Shown here in pieces: positions 52,910-60,175 of a DNA stretch of 64,000 nucleotides. Below the pieces are notes generated by a model. It was not told where the DNA came from. It did no database searches and saw nothing but the letters and a program-made list of their open reading frames with translations. The translations under genes were made by a program, and so were the position numbers. Within the stretch, counting starts at the first letter, position 1; each line of letters starts with the position of its first letter. The stretch covers positions 620,001 to 684,000 of the forward strand of contig JAWLAZ010000001.1 of NCBI GenBank assembly GCA_041395205.1. Reading direction: 5' to 3'. This DNA is from JAHEFU01 sp041395205. GTDB lineage: Bacteria > 4484-113 > JAFGCY01.

Positions 52910-53323
52910 ATGCCGGAAATACAGAATCTGTTTGATGATCCCGCGGTACGGGTGCTGCTCTGGTGCCTGCTGGAGGAGGGGAAGCTGTCTGAGGATGAGC
53001 TGCGCCGTTGCGGGCTCAACAATTTCGAGGCCCGGGCGATCATGCAGGATGCCCAGGGCAGGCTGCGGCATCTGAAGCTGCGGCATGCCATGGCCCGGCG
53101 CTTCAGCCCGGCGGGTCTGGCCAGTCTGCTGCGCAGCCGTCTGGCCACGCATCTGGAGGAGACCCAGCAGGCTGCGGGGCTGGCGGCCCTGCTGCGCTGC
53201 ATGCGGCAGCTGCCGGACTGGATCTTCGAGGAGTGGATCCGCGCCGGGGGAGAGGATCTGGAGAAGCTCCTGAAGCTGGCGGGCCGCGAAAGCCGGTCTG
53301 CGGCCGGGGCCGGAGCGGCATGA
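52910..53323 (+). CDS. Small helical hypothetical protein
   Basis: 137 residues, mostly helical and Arg/Leu-rich (LLWCLLEEGKLSEDELRRCG, FSPAGLASLLRSRLATHLEE). No family recognised; the first 60 residues could be a winged-helix DNA-binding domain. GGAGGA lies about six bases before ATG and a consensus-like promoter precedes it, so it is well expressed and real. It is divergent from the RAYT and followed at once by the 71-base REP array, so an accessory role in repeat biology is conceivable but unproven. Confidence 0.65.
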   Translation: MPEIQNLFDDPAVRVLLWCLLEEGKLSEDELRRCGLNNFEARAIMQDAQGRLRHLKLRHAMARRFSPAGLASLLRSRLATHLEETQQAAGLAALLRCMRQLPDWIFEEWIRAGGEDLEKLLKLAGRESRSAAGAGAA

Positions 53324-53340
53324 GCGCCGGATTCCCTTTC

Positions 53341-53612
53341 CATCCCGTGCGAGCACTCGACGGTCTGCAATACAGCTCAAAGCGGAGCTTTTCGCTGCCT
53401 GTTTCCCATTCCGTCTCGTGCGAGCACTCGACGGTCTGCAATACAGCTCAAAGCGGAGCTTCTCGCTGCCTGTTTCCCATTCCGTCTCGTGCGAGCACTC
53501 GACGGTCTGCAATACAGCTCAAAGCGGAGCTTCTCGCTGCCTGTTTCCCATTCCGTCTCGTGCGAGCACTTGACGGTCTGCAATACAGCTCAAAGCGGAG
53601 CTTCTCGCTGAT
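53341..53612 (-). repeat. Four tandem 71-base REP units
   Basis: Four head-to-tail copies with exact 71-base periodicity (landmark GTCTGCAATACAGCTC at 53363, 53434, 53505, 53576). Each unit on the minus strand holds the conserved body followed by the G.A hairpin with CCGTC/GACGG outer and GTGC/GCAC inner stems; hairpins lie at 53411-53434, 53482-53505 and 53553-53576, and the first copy is damaged. No spacers, so not CRISPR. Confidence 0.92.
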
Positions 53613-53935
53613 TGCATTGAGGCAGCAGGGAGGTAAATCGGAAGCGTAGTACCTGCGCATGTGAGGGAACTGGTATCCCGGACAATGCGTCCGGACTAAT
53701 ACCGCTGAACCTTCAGGTGAGGCGGAAGGGAGATGGAGCGTTGGTCTTCAGACCAACGGGGCCATTTAGCTCTTCAGAACTACACTCCACTCCGGCGGGC
53801 TATGTCGTGCTTCAGCGCGACCCGGGCGGCACGAATACGATGCGGGGCTATCCCGGCGTGAACGCCTGGCTACCGGAGTTTGGTGCGATGTACCGGGCAA
53901 TCAGCGAGAGGCCAGGCCTTGAGCTGGATTGCAGA

Positions 53936-53959
53936 CCAGCGAATGCTTGCTTGAGCTGG
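53936..53959 (+). repeat. G.A-step REP hairpin, CCAGC variant
   Basis: Outer stem CCAGC/GCTGG, a fourth independent pairing combination. GA/GA kept; inner ATGC/GCTT has one mismatch. Confidence 0.8.
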
Positions 53960-54376
53960 CAACAGGACCAAGCCTGCCGAACCTTCAGGTGAAACGGAAG
54001 CACTTCTGTAACTTCAGCGCGACCCGGACACGCGAATGCGTGGCCGCAGCGCCAGACCGCTGAGCGCTTACGCGAGACGGCAGGGAGATGGAGTGTGGCT
54101 CTGAGAGCCACAGGGCCATGTAGCTCTTTAGAGCTACACTCCGTTCCGGCGGGCTACGCTATGCTTCCGCGCGCCCGGCGGCACGAATACGATGCGGGGC
54201 TATCCCAGCGTGAACGCCTGGCTACCGGAGTTTGGTGCGATTTACCGGGCAATCAGCGAGAGGCTAGGCCTTGAGCTGGCAACAGGACCAAGCCCTCTGA
54301 ACCTTCAGGTGAGGTGGCAGGACGTCAGTAACTTCAACCCGACCCGGACACGCGAATGCGTGGCCGCAGGGTCAGA

Positions 54377-54400
54377 CCGCCGAGCGCTTGCGCGAGGCGG
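54377..54400 (+). repeat. G.A-step REP hairpin, CCGCC variant
   Basis: CCGCC/GGCGG, GA/GA, inner GCGC/GCGC. Confidence 0.85.
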
Positions 54401-54459
54401 AAGCACTTCTGTAACTTCAACCCGACCCGGACACGCGAATGCGTGGCCGCAGGGTCAGA

Positions 54460-54483
54460 CCGCCGAGCGCTTGCGCGAGGCGG
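54460..54483 (+). repeat. G.A-step REP hairpin, CCGCC variant 2
   Basis: Identical stems to the copy at 54377, 83 bases downstream. Confidence 0.85.
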
Positions 54484-54516
54484 CAACAAAATGGAGCGCT
54501 TGCGCGAGGCGGCAAC

Positions 54517-55044
54517 TCAATTAAAAAACAGCGAGCTGTCCTGCCAGAGCACTCCGGTCATGTCCTGTGAACAGGTCACCTGGAAGGCCTGGCCCAGTTC
54601 CTGCCAGCTCACGGTCCAGCTGATCGGGAAGCTCGTGCCCTCGGTGGCATTGGCCACGGTGGCCTCACTGAGGCTGTAGACGCCGAACAGCCGCACATCC
54701 GTGATCGCGGCCTCGCGGCTGATGATGCGCATGTCGATGGAGCCCGTCAGGCTCACCACGCTCTGTTCGCCTTCGCCGGCACCGTAGTCATTGACGATGC
54801 CCTCGCTCGTGCTGGTCACGGGTCCGCTTTCCAGCACCCAGTTGTTGGGGCTCAGGTCGAAGCTGCGCCCGCTGAGGATTTCCGTGGTGATCGCCCGGCT
54901 GCCGGTGTCATCGCCGTTGGCTCCCCCGAAGTTGCTCGGGGTATTGCCGAGGAAGGCCTGGGGGCGGTCGAAGCCGGAACCGCTGCCGCAGCCGCAGAGG
55001 GCCGCGAGGACGAGGAGCGCGAGGATGCGTAGGGTGCTGTGCAT
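54517..55044 (-). CDS. Lipoprotein, unknown
   Basis: 175 residues. Signal MHSTLRILALLVLAALCGC with probable lipid Cys19. The mature part is Ser/Gly/Asn-rich and beta-like (DMRIISREAAITDVRLFGVY, ISWTVSWQELGQAFQVTCSQ). No family recognised. ATG 55044 has TAAACT exactly six bases upstream and no Shine-Dalgarno site. Its 3' end abuts REP-type repeats. The next upstream gene on the same strand ends 34 bases away and also encodes a lipoprotein; similar end motifs (IQELVAVSSYYELRLLEDSS) suggest related folds. Confidence 0.6.
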   Translation of the reverse strand: MHSTLRILALLVLAALCGCGSGSGFDRPQAFLGNTPSNFGGANGDDTGSRAITTEILSGRSFDLSPNNWVLESGPVTSTSEGIVNDYGAGEGEQSVVSLTGSIDMRIISREAAITDVRLFGVYSLSEATVANATEGTSFPISWTVSWQELGQAFQVTCSQDMTGVLWQDSSLFFN

Positions 55045-55050
55045 GATGTT

Positions 55051-55056
55051 AGTTTA
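55051..55056 (-). promoter_or_regulatory. -10 element, leaderless promoter
   Basis: TAAACT on the minus strand, six bases before ATG 55044. Confidence 0.5.
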
Positions 55057-55077
55057 TCAGCGCTGCGGGCCCGGGCG

Positions 55078-55848
55078 TTAAAACGACGGGCTGTCCTGCG
55101 GGTGCAGTTCCTCCAGCAGCCGGCGGTGCTGCAGGGCTGCTGCGGCGCGGGCTTCCTGCGGGGAGCTGTCCTCCAGCAGCCGCAGTTCGTAGTAGCTGGA
55201 GACGGCCACCAGTTCCTGAATGGCCGTGAAGCTGAACTCAGTTCCGCCGAGTGTGCCGGAAAATTCCCAGTTCACGACGAATGGAGAGATGCTGCGGCCC
55301 AGCAGCCAGGTTTCATGGGTCTCGGGGTTGCTCTGCAGCAGCGGCTGGGAGGCCCGCAGGGCCTCGGCCTGGCGCAGCACGCTTTCGGCGGATGCCAGCT
55401 GGAAGCTGCCGCTCAGCGCAACATGCTCCACCTGCTGTTGCCAGGCCGGCAGGTCCGGATCAAGGCTGTAATCAATGCGGTTGTCCAGCAAGCCGAGGCT
55501 GCCCTGCAGCTGCAGCTCACCGGGCGGACTGCTCCAGGAGGCAGGCAGGGGCACATCGTCGTAACGCAGCTGGATGTCCGCCACACCGGCCTGCAGGCTG
55601 CCATTCTCCACCGGCAGCAGCAGCCGGCGTTCACGCAGCTGTTCATCCAGCGCGGCGGCAACCCAGGCCTGCTCAGGCGCAAGCCCTGTCAGCTGCTGCA
55701 GTCCGGAGAGTTCAAACCACTCCAGCTCATCCACGAACTTCTGGGTGTTGTCCTGCATGTCCGGCACGGTGGGGGTGCTGCAGCCGGCCAGCACCAGCAG
55801 GCTGGACAGGAGCAGAAGCAGGCTGGCCGGACAAAGGGCTTGCGGCAT
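55078..55848 (-). CDS. Lipoprotein, unknown
   Basis: 256 residues. Signal SLLLLLSSLLVLAGC gives a clear lipobox. The mature part is Leu/Gln/Glu-rich with mixed strands (GVADIQLRYDDVPLPASW, LQLQGSLGLLDNRIDYSLD). I recognise no family; it resembles LPS-assembly or copper-chaperone-like lipoproteins only in a general way. ATG 55848 has TACAAT exactly six bases upstream. Confidence 0.6.
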   Translation of the reverse strand: MPQALCPASLLLLLSSLLVLAGCSTPTVPDMQDNTQKFVDELEWFELSGLQQLTGLAPEQAWVAAALDEQLRERRLLLPVENGSLQAGVADIQLRYDDVPLPASWSSPPGELQLQGSLGLLDNRIDYSLDPDLPAWQQQVEHVALSGSFQLASAESVLRQAEALRASQPLLQSNPETHETWLLGRSISPFVVNWEFSGTLGGTEFSFTAIQELVAVSSYYELRLLEDSSPQEARAAAALQHRRLLEELHPQDSPSF

Positions 55849-55854
55849 CAATGG

Positions 55855-55860
55855 ATTGTA
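55855..55860 (-). promoter_or_regulatory. -10 element, leaderless promoter
   Basis: TACAAT on the minus strand, six bases before ATG 55848. Confidence 0.5.
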
Positions 55861-55941
55861 CCGGAACCGGGGCCCGGCGGTCGGGTACCGGAAGCGGGGA
55901 TTGTGCCGGGTACCGGTTGCCCCTGGGATGACCGGGCGGGG

Positions 55942-55947
55942 TATAAT
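55942..55947 (+). promoter_or_regulatory. -10 element of tRNA-Leu
   Basis: TATAAT ten bases before the mature 5' end of the tRNA. TTGCCC at 55917 with a 19-base spacer is a possible -35. Confidence 0.6.
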
Positions 55948-55956
55948 CGCCAGCCC

Positions 55957-56036
55957 GGGCGAGTGGCGGAATTGGCAGACGCGCCAGATTTAGGATCTGG
56001 TACTTCGGTGTGGGGGTTCGAGTCCCCCCTCGCCCA
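55957..56036 (+). tRNA. tRNA-Leu (UAG anticodon)
   Basis: Acceptor stem GGGCGAG/CTCGCCC with discriminator A. Anticodon stem CCAGA/TCTGG encloses loop TTTAGGA, anticodon TAG. The long variable arm (TAC-TTCG-GTG) marks a class II tRNA. T stem GGGGG/CCCCC with loop TTCGAGT. The CCA end is not encoded. Confidence 0.95.
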
Positions 56037-56046
56037 GATACATCTG

Positions 56047-56070
56047 CCGTCTCGCGCAAGCGCTCGACGG
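56047..56070 (-). repeat. G.A-step REP hairpin, after tRNA
   Basis: Minus strand CCGTC/GACGG, GA/GA, inner GCGC/GCGC; it begins ten bases past the tRNA and may act as its terminator. Confidence 0.85.
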
Positions 56071-56339
56071 TCTTGGTTCGCGCAGCTGCTTCGGGAGCCA
56101 GCTCCCTCAGCGCTGCAGGATTACTGCATGAATCACCTGCCTGCTCATGCGAGCATTCGTCGGCATCAGCGATGACGGGTAGCGGCGTCGCCTCGCGACG
56201 CATGGGAGTGCATGTGGCGAAGTTCACGCGGCATGCGTATCCGGCAATTGGCAACGCTTCCTGCCACGCGATATGCCTTGCGCACTCAGGTTCAGCTCAC
56301 ATGCCGGCGCAGCAGGGCTGCACCGCTGTGTTTTCTGAT

Positions 56340-57560
56340 CACTGTTGACGCTTGAATCTGCTCAGCGCCTCTCCCTCAAATCTCTGCGGCTCTGCGCCAA
56401 TGAAACCATTCTGGCGAGCACTTCGCTTCCCGCGCGACTGCGCGGCTCACATGTTCTGGATTGGCAACGAGGAAATGTAGATGTGATTCCGATCGAACAC
56501 AGAGCCACAGAGTGCACAGAGCTTTCTGACATGGACAAAGGACCGGCGCGGCCCCGCCGCGATTGGGAGGGATTGCTGCGAGGCTCACGCCGCGAATGGA
56601 TCTGGCAACGTGTTAATTCTGCTCAGCGCCTCTCCCCCAAGTCTCAGCGCCTCTGCGCCAACAAAACCAGGCTGGCGATCACGACAAATCTCGCGCGACT
56701 GCGCGTCTTACCACCTCGCATGCGCTCGGGTGACAGCGCGGTTTGCGGTAAGGTTCTATTGGCGCAGAGGCGCAAAGGAATTCTGAGACGCAGAGAAGAT
56801 TGAATCTGGCAACATTCTCCTTCGCACATGCTGCATTGCACAAGCAGTCACAGCTCGCATGCCGGCGTAGCCCATGAAGAAGTCTGGAGAGTTTAGGTAG
56901 TCAGGATAGTTTGGGTAGTTTGGGAAGTTGAAGTAGCCTGGACATGCATCGATAGTGGCGTGTCGCCGCGGCTACAGGTGCTGCCCACTGACAACTGACT
57001 ATTGCCCACTGACCACTTCTCATTGCTCAGCCCTCATTGCTCATTGCTTCGTGGCATTCCCTCTCAGGCGTCGCGGGGCGCCGCCGGTTCTTGTTTGCTT
57101 GTAAAACCTGAAACCACGAGTACCGGCGCGGCCCCGCCGCGATTGGGAGGGATTGCTGCGAAGTTCACAGCGTGGATGGATCTGGCAACGTGCTCATACA
57201 GCTCGGCGCCTCTCCCCCAAATCTCTGCGGCTCTGCGCCAATGAAACCATTCTGGCGAGCACTTCGCTTCCCGCGCGACTGCGCGGCTCACATGTTCTGG
57301 ATTGGCAACGAGGCAATACCGTTGCGGTAAGGTTCTATTGGCGCAGAGGCGCAAAGGAATTCTGAGACGCAGAGAAGATTGAATCTGGCAACATTCTCCT
57401 TCGCACATGCTGCATTGCACAAGCAGTCACAGCTCGCATGCCGGCGTAGCCCATGAAGAAGTCTGGAGGTTTAGGTAGTCAGGATAGTTTGGGTAGTTTG
57501 GGAAGTTGAAGTAGCCTGGACATGCATCGATAGTGGCGTGTCGCCGCGGCTATGTGCCCA
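56340..57560. repeat. Long diverged direct repeats with CTCTGCG words
   Basis: 56742-56971 is repeated at 57322-57552 (CGGTAAGGTTCTATTGGCGC onward). 56365-56465 is repeated at 57213-57312. 56542-56600 is repeated at 57122-57180. Contains CTCTGCG/GCGCAGAGG words of a kind seen in several repeat-rich phyla, and TAGTTTGGG repeats. No gene supported. Confidence 0.85.
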
Positions 57561-58230
57561 CTGACAACTGACTATTGCCCACTGACCACTTCTCATTGCT
57601 CAGCCCTCATTGCTCATTGCTTCGTGGCATTCCCTCTCAGGCGTCGCAGGGCGCTGCTGCTACAGTTCACTGGCTACTGACTGCTGACTACTGACAACTA
57701 TTCATTGCTCAGTCCTCATTGCTCATTGCTTCGGGGCATTTCCTCTCAGGCGTCGCAGGGCGCCGCTGCTACTGTTCATTACTGCCCACTGACCACTGAC
57801 TACTGACAACCATTGCTGACCATTGCTCATTGCTCGGTGATTCCGGCGTCGCAGGCGCCGCTACTGCTGACCATGACCACTGACAACTATCATCTCTTTC
57901 ATTTTCGATTCAGCGCCGGCGCGCTTACCACTGACCACTGACAACTATTCATTGCTCAGTCCTCATTGCTCATTGCTTCTGGGCATTCCCTCTCAGGCGT
58001 CGCAGGGCGCCGCCGCTACCGGTGCTGACCACTGACCACTGACAACTATTCATTGCTCAGTCCTCATTGCTCATTGCTTCTGGGCATTCCCTCTCAGGCG
58101 TCGCAGGGCGCCGCCGCTACTGACCACTCACCAATGACAACTGACTACTGCCCACTGCCCACTGACCACTGACTACTGCCCACTGCCCACTGACCACGCT
58201 TCACTGTGCTCTGTTGCCAGAATTAATTCC
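57561..58230. repeat. ACTGACC heptamers and GCGTCGCAGGGCG hairpins
   Basis: Dense GACCACT/GACAACT/GCCCACT heptamers alternating with CATTGCTCATTGCT and several copies of TCAGGCGTCGCAGGGCGC, an imperfect hairpin ending in GCTAC (reverse GTAG). The spacer before the clock operon's end; no gene. Confidence 0.85.
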
Positions 58231-58258
58231 GGCCTCCCGCTGCCCGGCCTCCCGCGGA

Positions 58259-60145
58259 TCAGTTGCCGATGCGCGGGTGCTCACTGAGGTCGAGGATCCG
58301 CCGCACCGTGCTCGCCAGCGCCGAGGCCGTGAAGGGCTTCTGCAGGAATTCCACATCCGTGCGCAGGATCCCGTGGCGCACCACGGCGTCGTCAGTGTAG
58401 CCGGACATGTACAGCACCTTCATCCCAGGCCGCCTGAGCAGCAGTTCCTCCGTGAGCTGGCGGCCGCTGCGCTGCGGCATGATCACATCCGTCAGCAACA
58501 GCGAGATCTGCCGCTCGTGCTCGCCGGCGAGCTCCAGCGCCAGCTGTGCATTGTGGGCCTCCAGCACCGTATAGCCCTTGGATTCAAGCACGATCCGGCA
58601 GAAGCGGCGCACCCCCGGCTCATCCTCCACGAGCAGGATCGTCTCCTCACCGGTGGGGATCCGTGAGAACTTCTCCGCCGGGTCGTCCGTATCCTCAAGG
58701 GTGTCCGTGCGGGGCAGGTAGATCCGGAAGGTCGTGCCATGCCCATGTTCTGTGTAGACACTGATATGCCCCCCACTCTGGCGGATGATGCCGTAGCTCA
58801 TCGCCAGTCCGAGGCCGGTGCCTTCACCGATGCCCTTCGTGGTGTAGAAGGGTTCGAAGATGTGCTGGCGCGTCTCGGGGTCCATGCCGTTGCCGTCATC
58901 GGAGATCACGAGCTGCACGTAGTGCCCGGGCTGGATCTCCTGGTCGGCATCGAAGATCCCCTCCTCGAGCAGCACGTTGTGGGTCTCGATCGTCAGGTTG
59001 CCGCCGGTGGGCATTGCATCCCTGGCATTGACGACGAGGTTCATGATCACCTGCTCGATCTGGCTGGGGTCAGCCAGCGTGCAGCCGAGGTCCGGGGCGC
59101 AGATCGTCGTCAGGTTGATGTCCTCGCCGATCAGGCGGCTGAGCAGGCGCTCCAGCTCAGTGATCACGTGGTTGAGGTTCATCGTCTTGGGCTTGATGAT
59201 GCTCTTGCGGCTGAAGGCCAGCAGCTGGCGGGTCAGTTCCGCTGCGCGCTGCCCGGCCTTGCGGATTTCCAGCAGCAGTTCCGCTGAGTCGTCGGTCGGC
59301 GTGCTGGGATCCAGCAGCAGGTCGGTATAGCCGTTGATCACCGACAGCAGGTTGTTGAAGTCATGCGCCACGCCGCCGGCCAGGCGCCCGATCGCATCCA
59401 TCTTCTGCGAGTGCTGCAGCTGCTCCGCCATTTGCCGCTGCTCCGTGATGTCCCGCAGGGAGGCGGCGAAGGCCGGCCGGCCCATCCAGTAGATGTGTAC
59501 GACCCGCATTTCCGCAATGCGCCGCTCGCCGCGGTTGATGATCGTCAGCTCCGTGGTTTCGCCTTCCCTGATTGAGAAGCTGATCAGCTCGCCGACGAAG
59601 TCCTCCTGGGTCCGGCCGAAGAGTTCGCTTGCCGCCTCATTGACGAACTGCACGATGCCGGCGGCATCGACCACCAGCACGGCATCCGGATTCGAGGAAA
59701 CCAGCTTGAGGATCTGGCGCTGGCGTTCCTGGGCGTGATAGCGCTCCAGGGCATAGAGCAGGCTGCGGCCCAGCAGCTGCGCCGGCAGTTCTCCCTTGGA
59801 GATGAAGTCCTGCACACCCTCGGCGAAGGCTTCGCGGCGTACTGATTCATTATCTATGCCTGTCAGCACGAGAATCGGCATGTCCTGGCGGCGCTGGCGG
59901 ATCGCCCGCAGGGTATCCATGCCTGAGGAATCAGGGACATTCAGGTCCATGATCATGGCATCGACATCGACACTGCTGAGAATGTCCAGGGCGTTGTCGA
60001 GCGTTACCGCGGTCAGGATCTCGAAACTGTGGTCGCGCGCATCCTCCAGCCGCTCATGAACGAGCAGTGAGTCACCCGGATTGTCCTCCAGCAGGAGGAC
60101 ACGGTAGTGCTCCCGTTCGGCCTGCACAGTATCCAGTCCTAGCAT
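58259..60145 (-). CDS. Hybrid histidine kinase, REC-PAS-HisKA-HATPase-REC
   Basis: 628 residues. An N-terminal receiver (LLLEDNPGDSLLVHERLED, phospho-Asp in MIMDLNVPDSSG) is followed by a PAS domain (about 140-255, VVDAAGIVQFVNEAASELFG), HisKA (GGVAHDFNNLLSVINGYTDL, with the His), HATPase_c (NLVVNARDAMPTGG, DDGNGMDPETR, GTGLGLAMSYGI) and a C-terminal receiver (LLTDVIMPQRSG). Last gene of the clock operon, 30 bases after kaiC. Its first receiver closely resembles that of the KaiA-like protein. A likely output or input kinase of the clock. GTG 60148 just before ATG is an alternative start. Confidence 0.88.
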   Translation of the reverse strand: MLGLDTVQAEREHYRVLLLEDNPGDSLLVHERLEDARDHSFEILTAVTLDNALDILSSVDVDAMIMDLNVPDSSGMDTLRAIRQRRQDMPILVLTGIDNESVRREAFAEGVQDFISKGELPAQLLGRSLLYALERYHAQERQRQILKLVSSNPDAVLVVDAAGIVQFVNEAASELFGRTQEDFVGELISFSIREGETTELTIINRGERRIAEMRVVHIYWMGRPAFAASLRDITEQRQMAEQLQHSQKMDAIGRLAGGVAHDFNNLLSVINGYTDLLLDPSTPTDDSAELLLEIRKAGQRAAELTRQLLAFSRKSIIKPKTMNLNHVITELERLLSRLIGEDINLTTICAPDLGCTLADPSQIEQVIMNLVVNARDAMPTGGNLTIETHNVLLEEGIFDADQEIQPGHYVQLVISDDGNGMDPETRQHIFEPFYTTKGIGEGTGLGLAMSYGIIRQSGGHISVYTEHGHGTTFRIYLPRTDTLEDTDDPAEKFSRIPTGEETILLVEDEPGVRRFCRIVLESKGYTVLEAHNAQLALELAGEHERQISLLLTDVIMPQRSGRQLTEELLLRRPGMKVLYMSGYTDDAVVRHGILRTDVEFLQKPFTASALASTVRRILDLSEHPRIGN

Positions 60146-60175
60146 CACAAGTTTATTTACATTAGTAGGCCAGCC

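Larger units (their letters stand above)
53640..54510. repeat. Repeat mosaic with two 100-base direct repeats
   Basis: 53826-53929 and 54178-54279 are near-identical (GGCACGAATACGATGCGGGG onward). Constant-flank hairpins TTGGTCT/AGACCAA, GTGGCTC/GAGCCAC and GTAGCTC/GAGCTAC lie at 53740-53790 and 54090-54140. G.A hairpins at 53936-53959 (CCAGC/GCTGG), 54057-54080 (degraded), 54377-54400 and 54460-54483 (both CCGCC/GGCGG, GCGC/GCGC). No gene. Confidence 0.85.

Noticed and set aside
53341..53612. CRISPR-like regular repeats
   Set aside because: The units are contiguous 71-base tandem copies with no variable spacers and no cas genes near.
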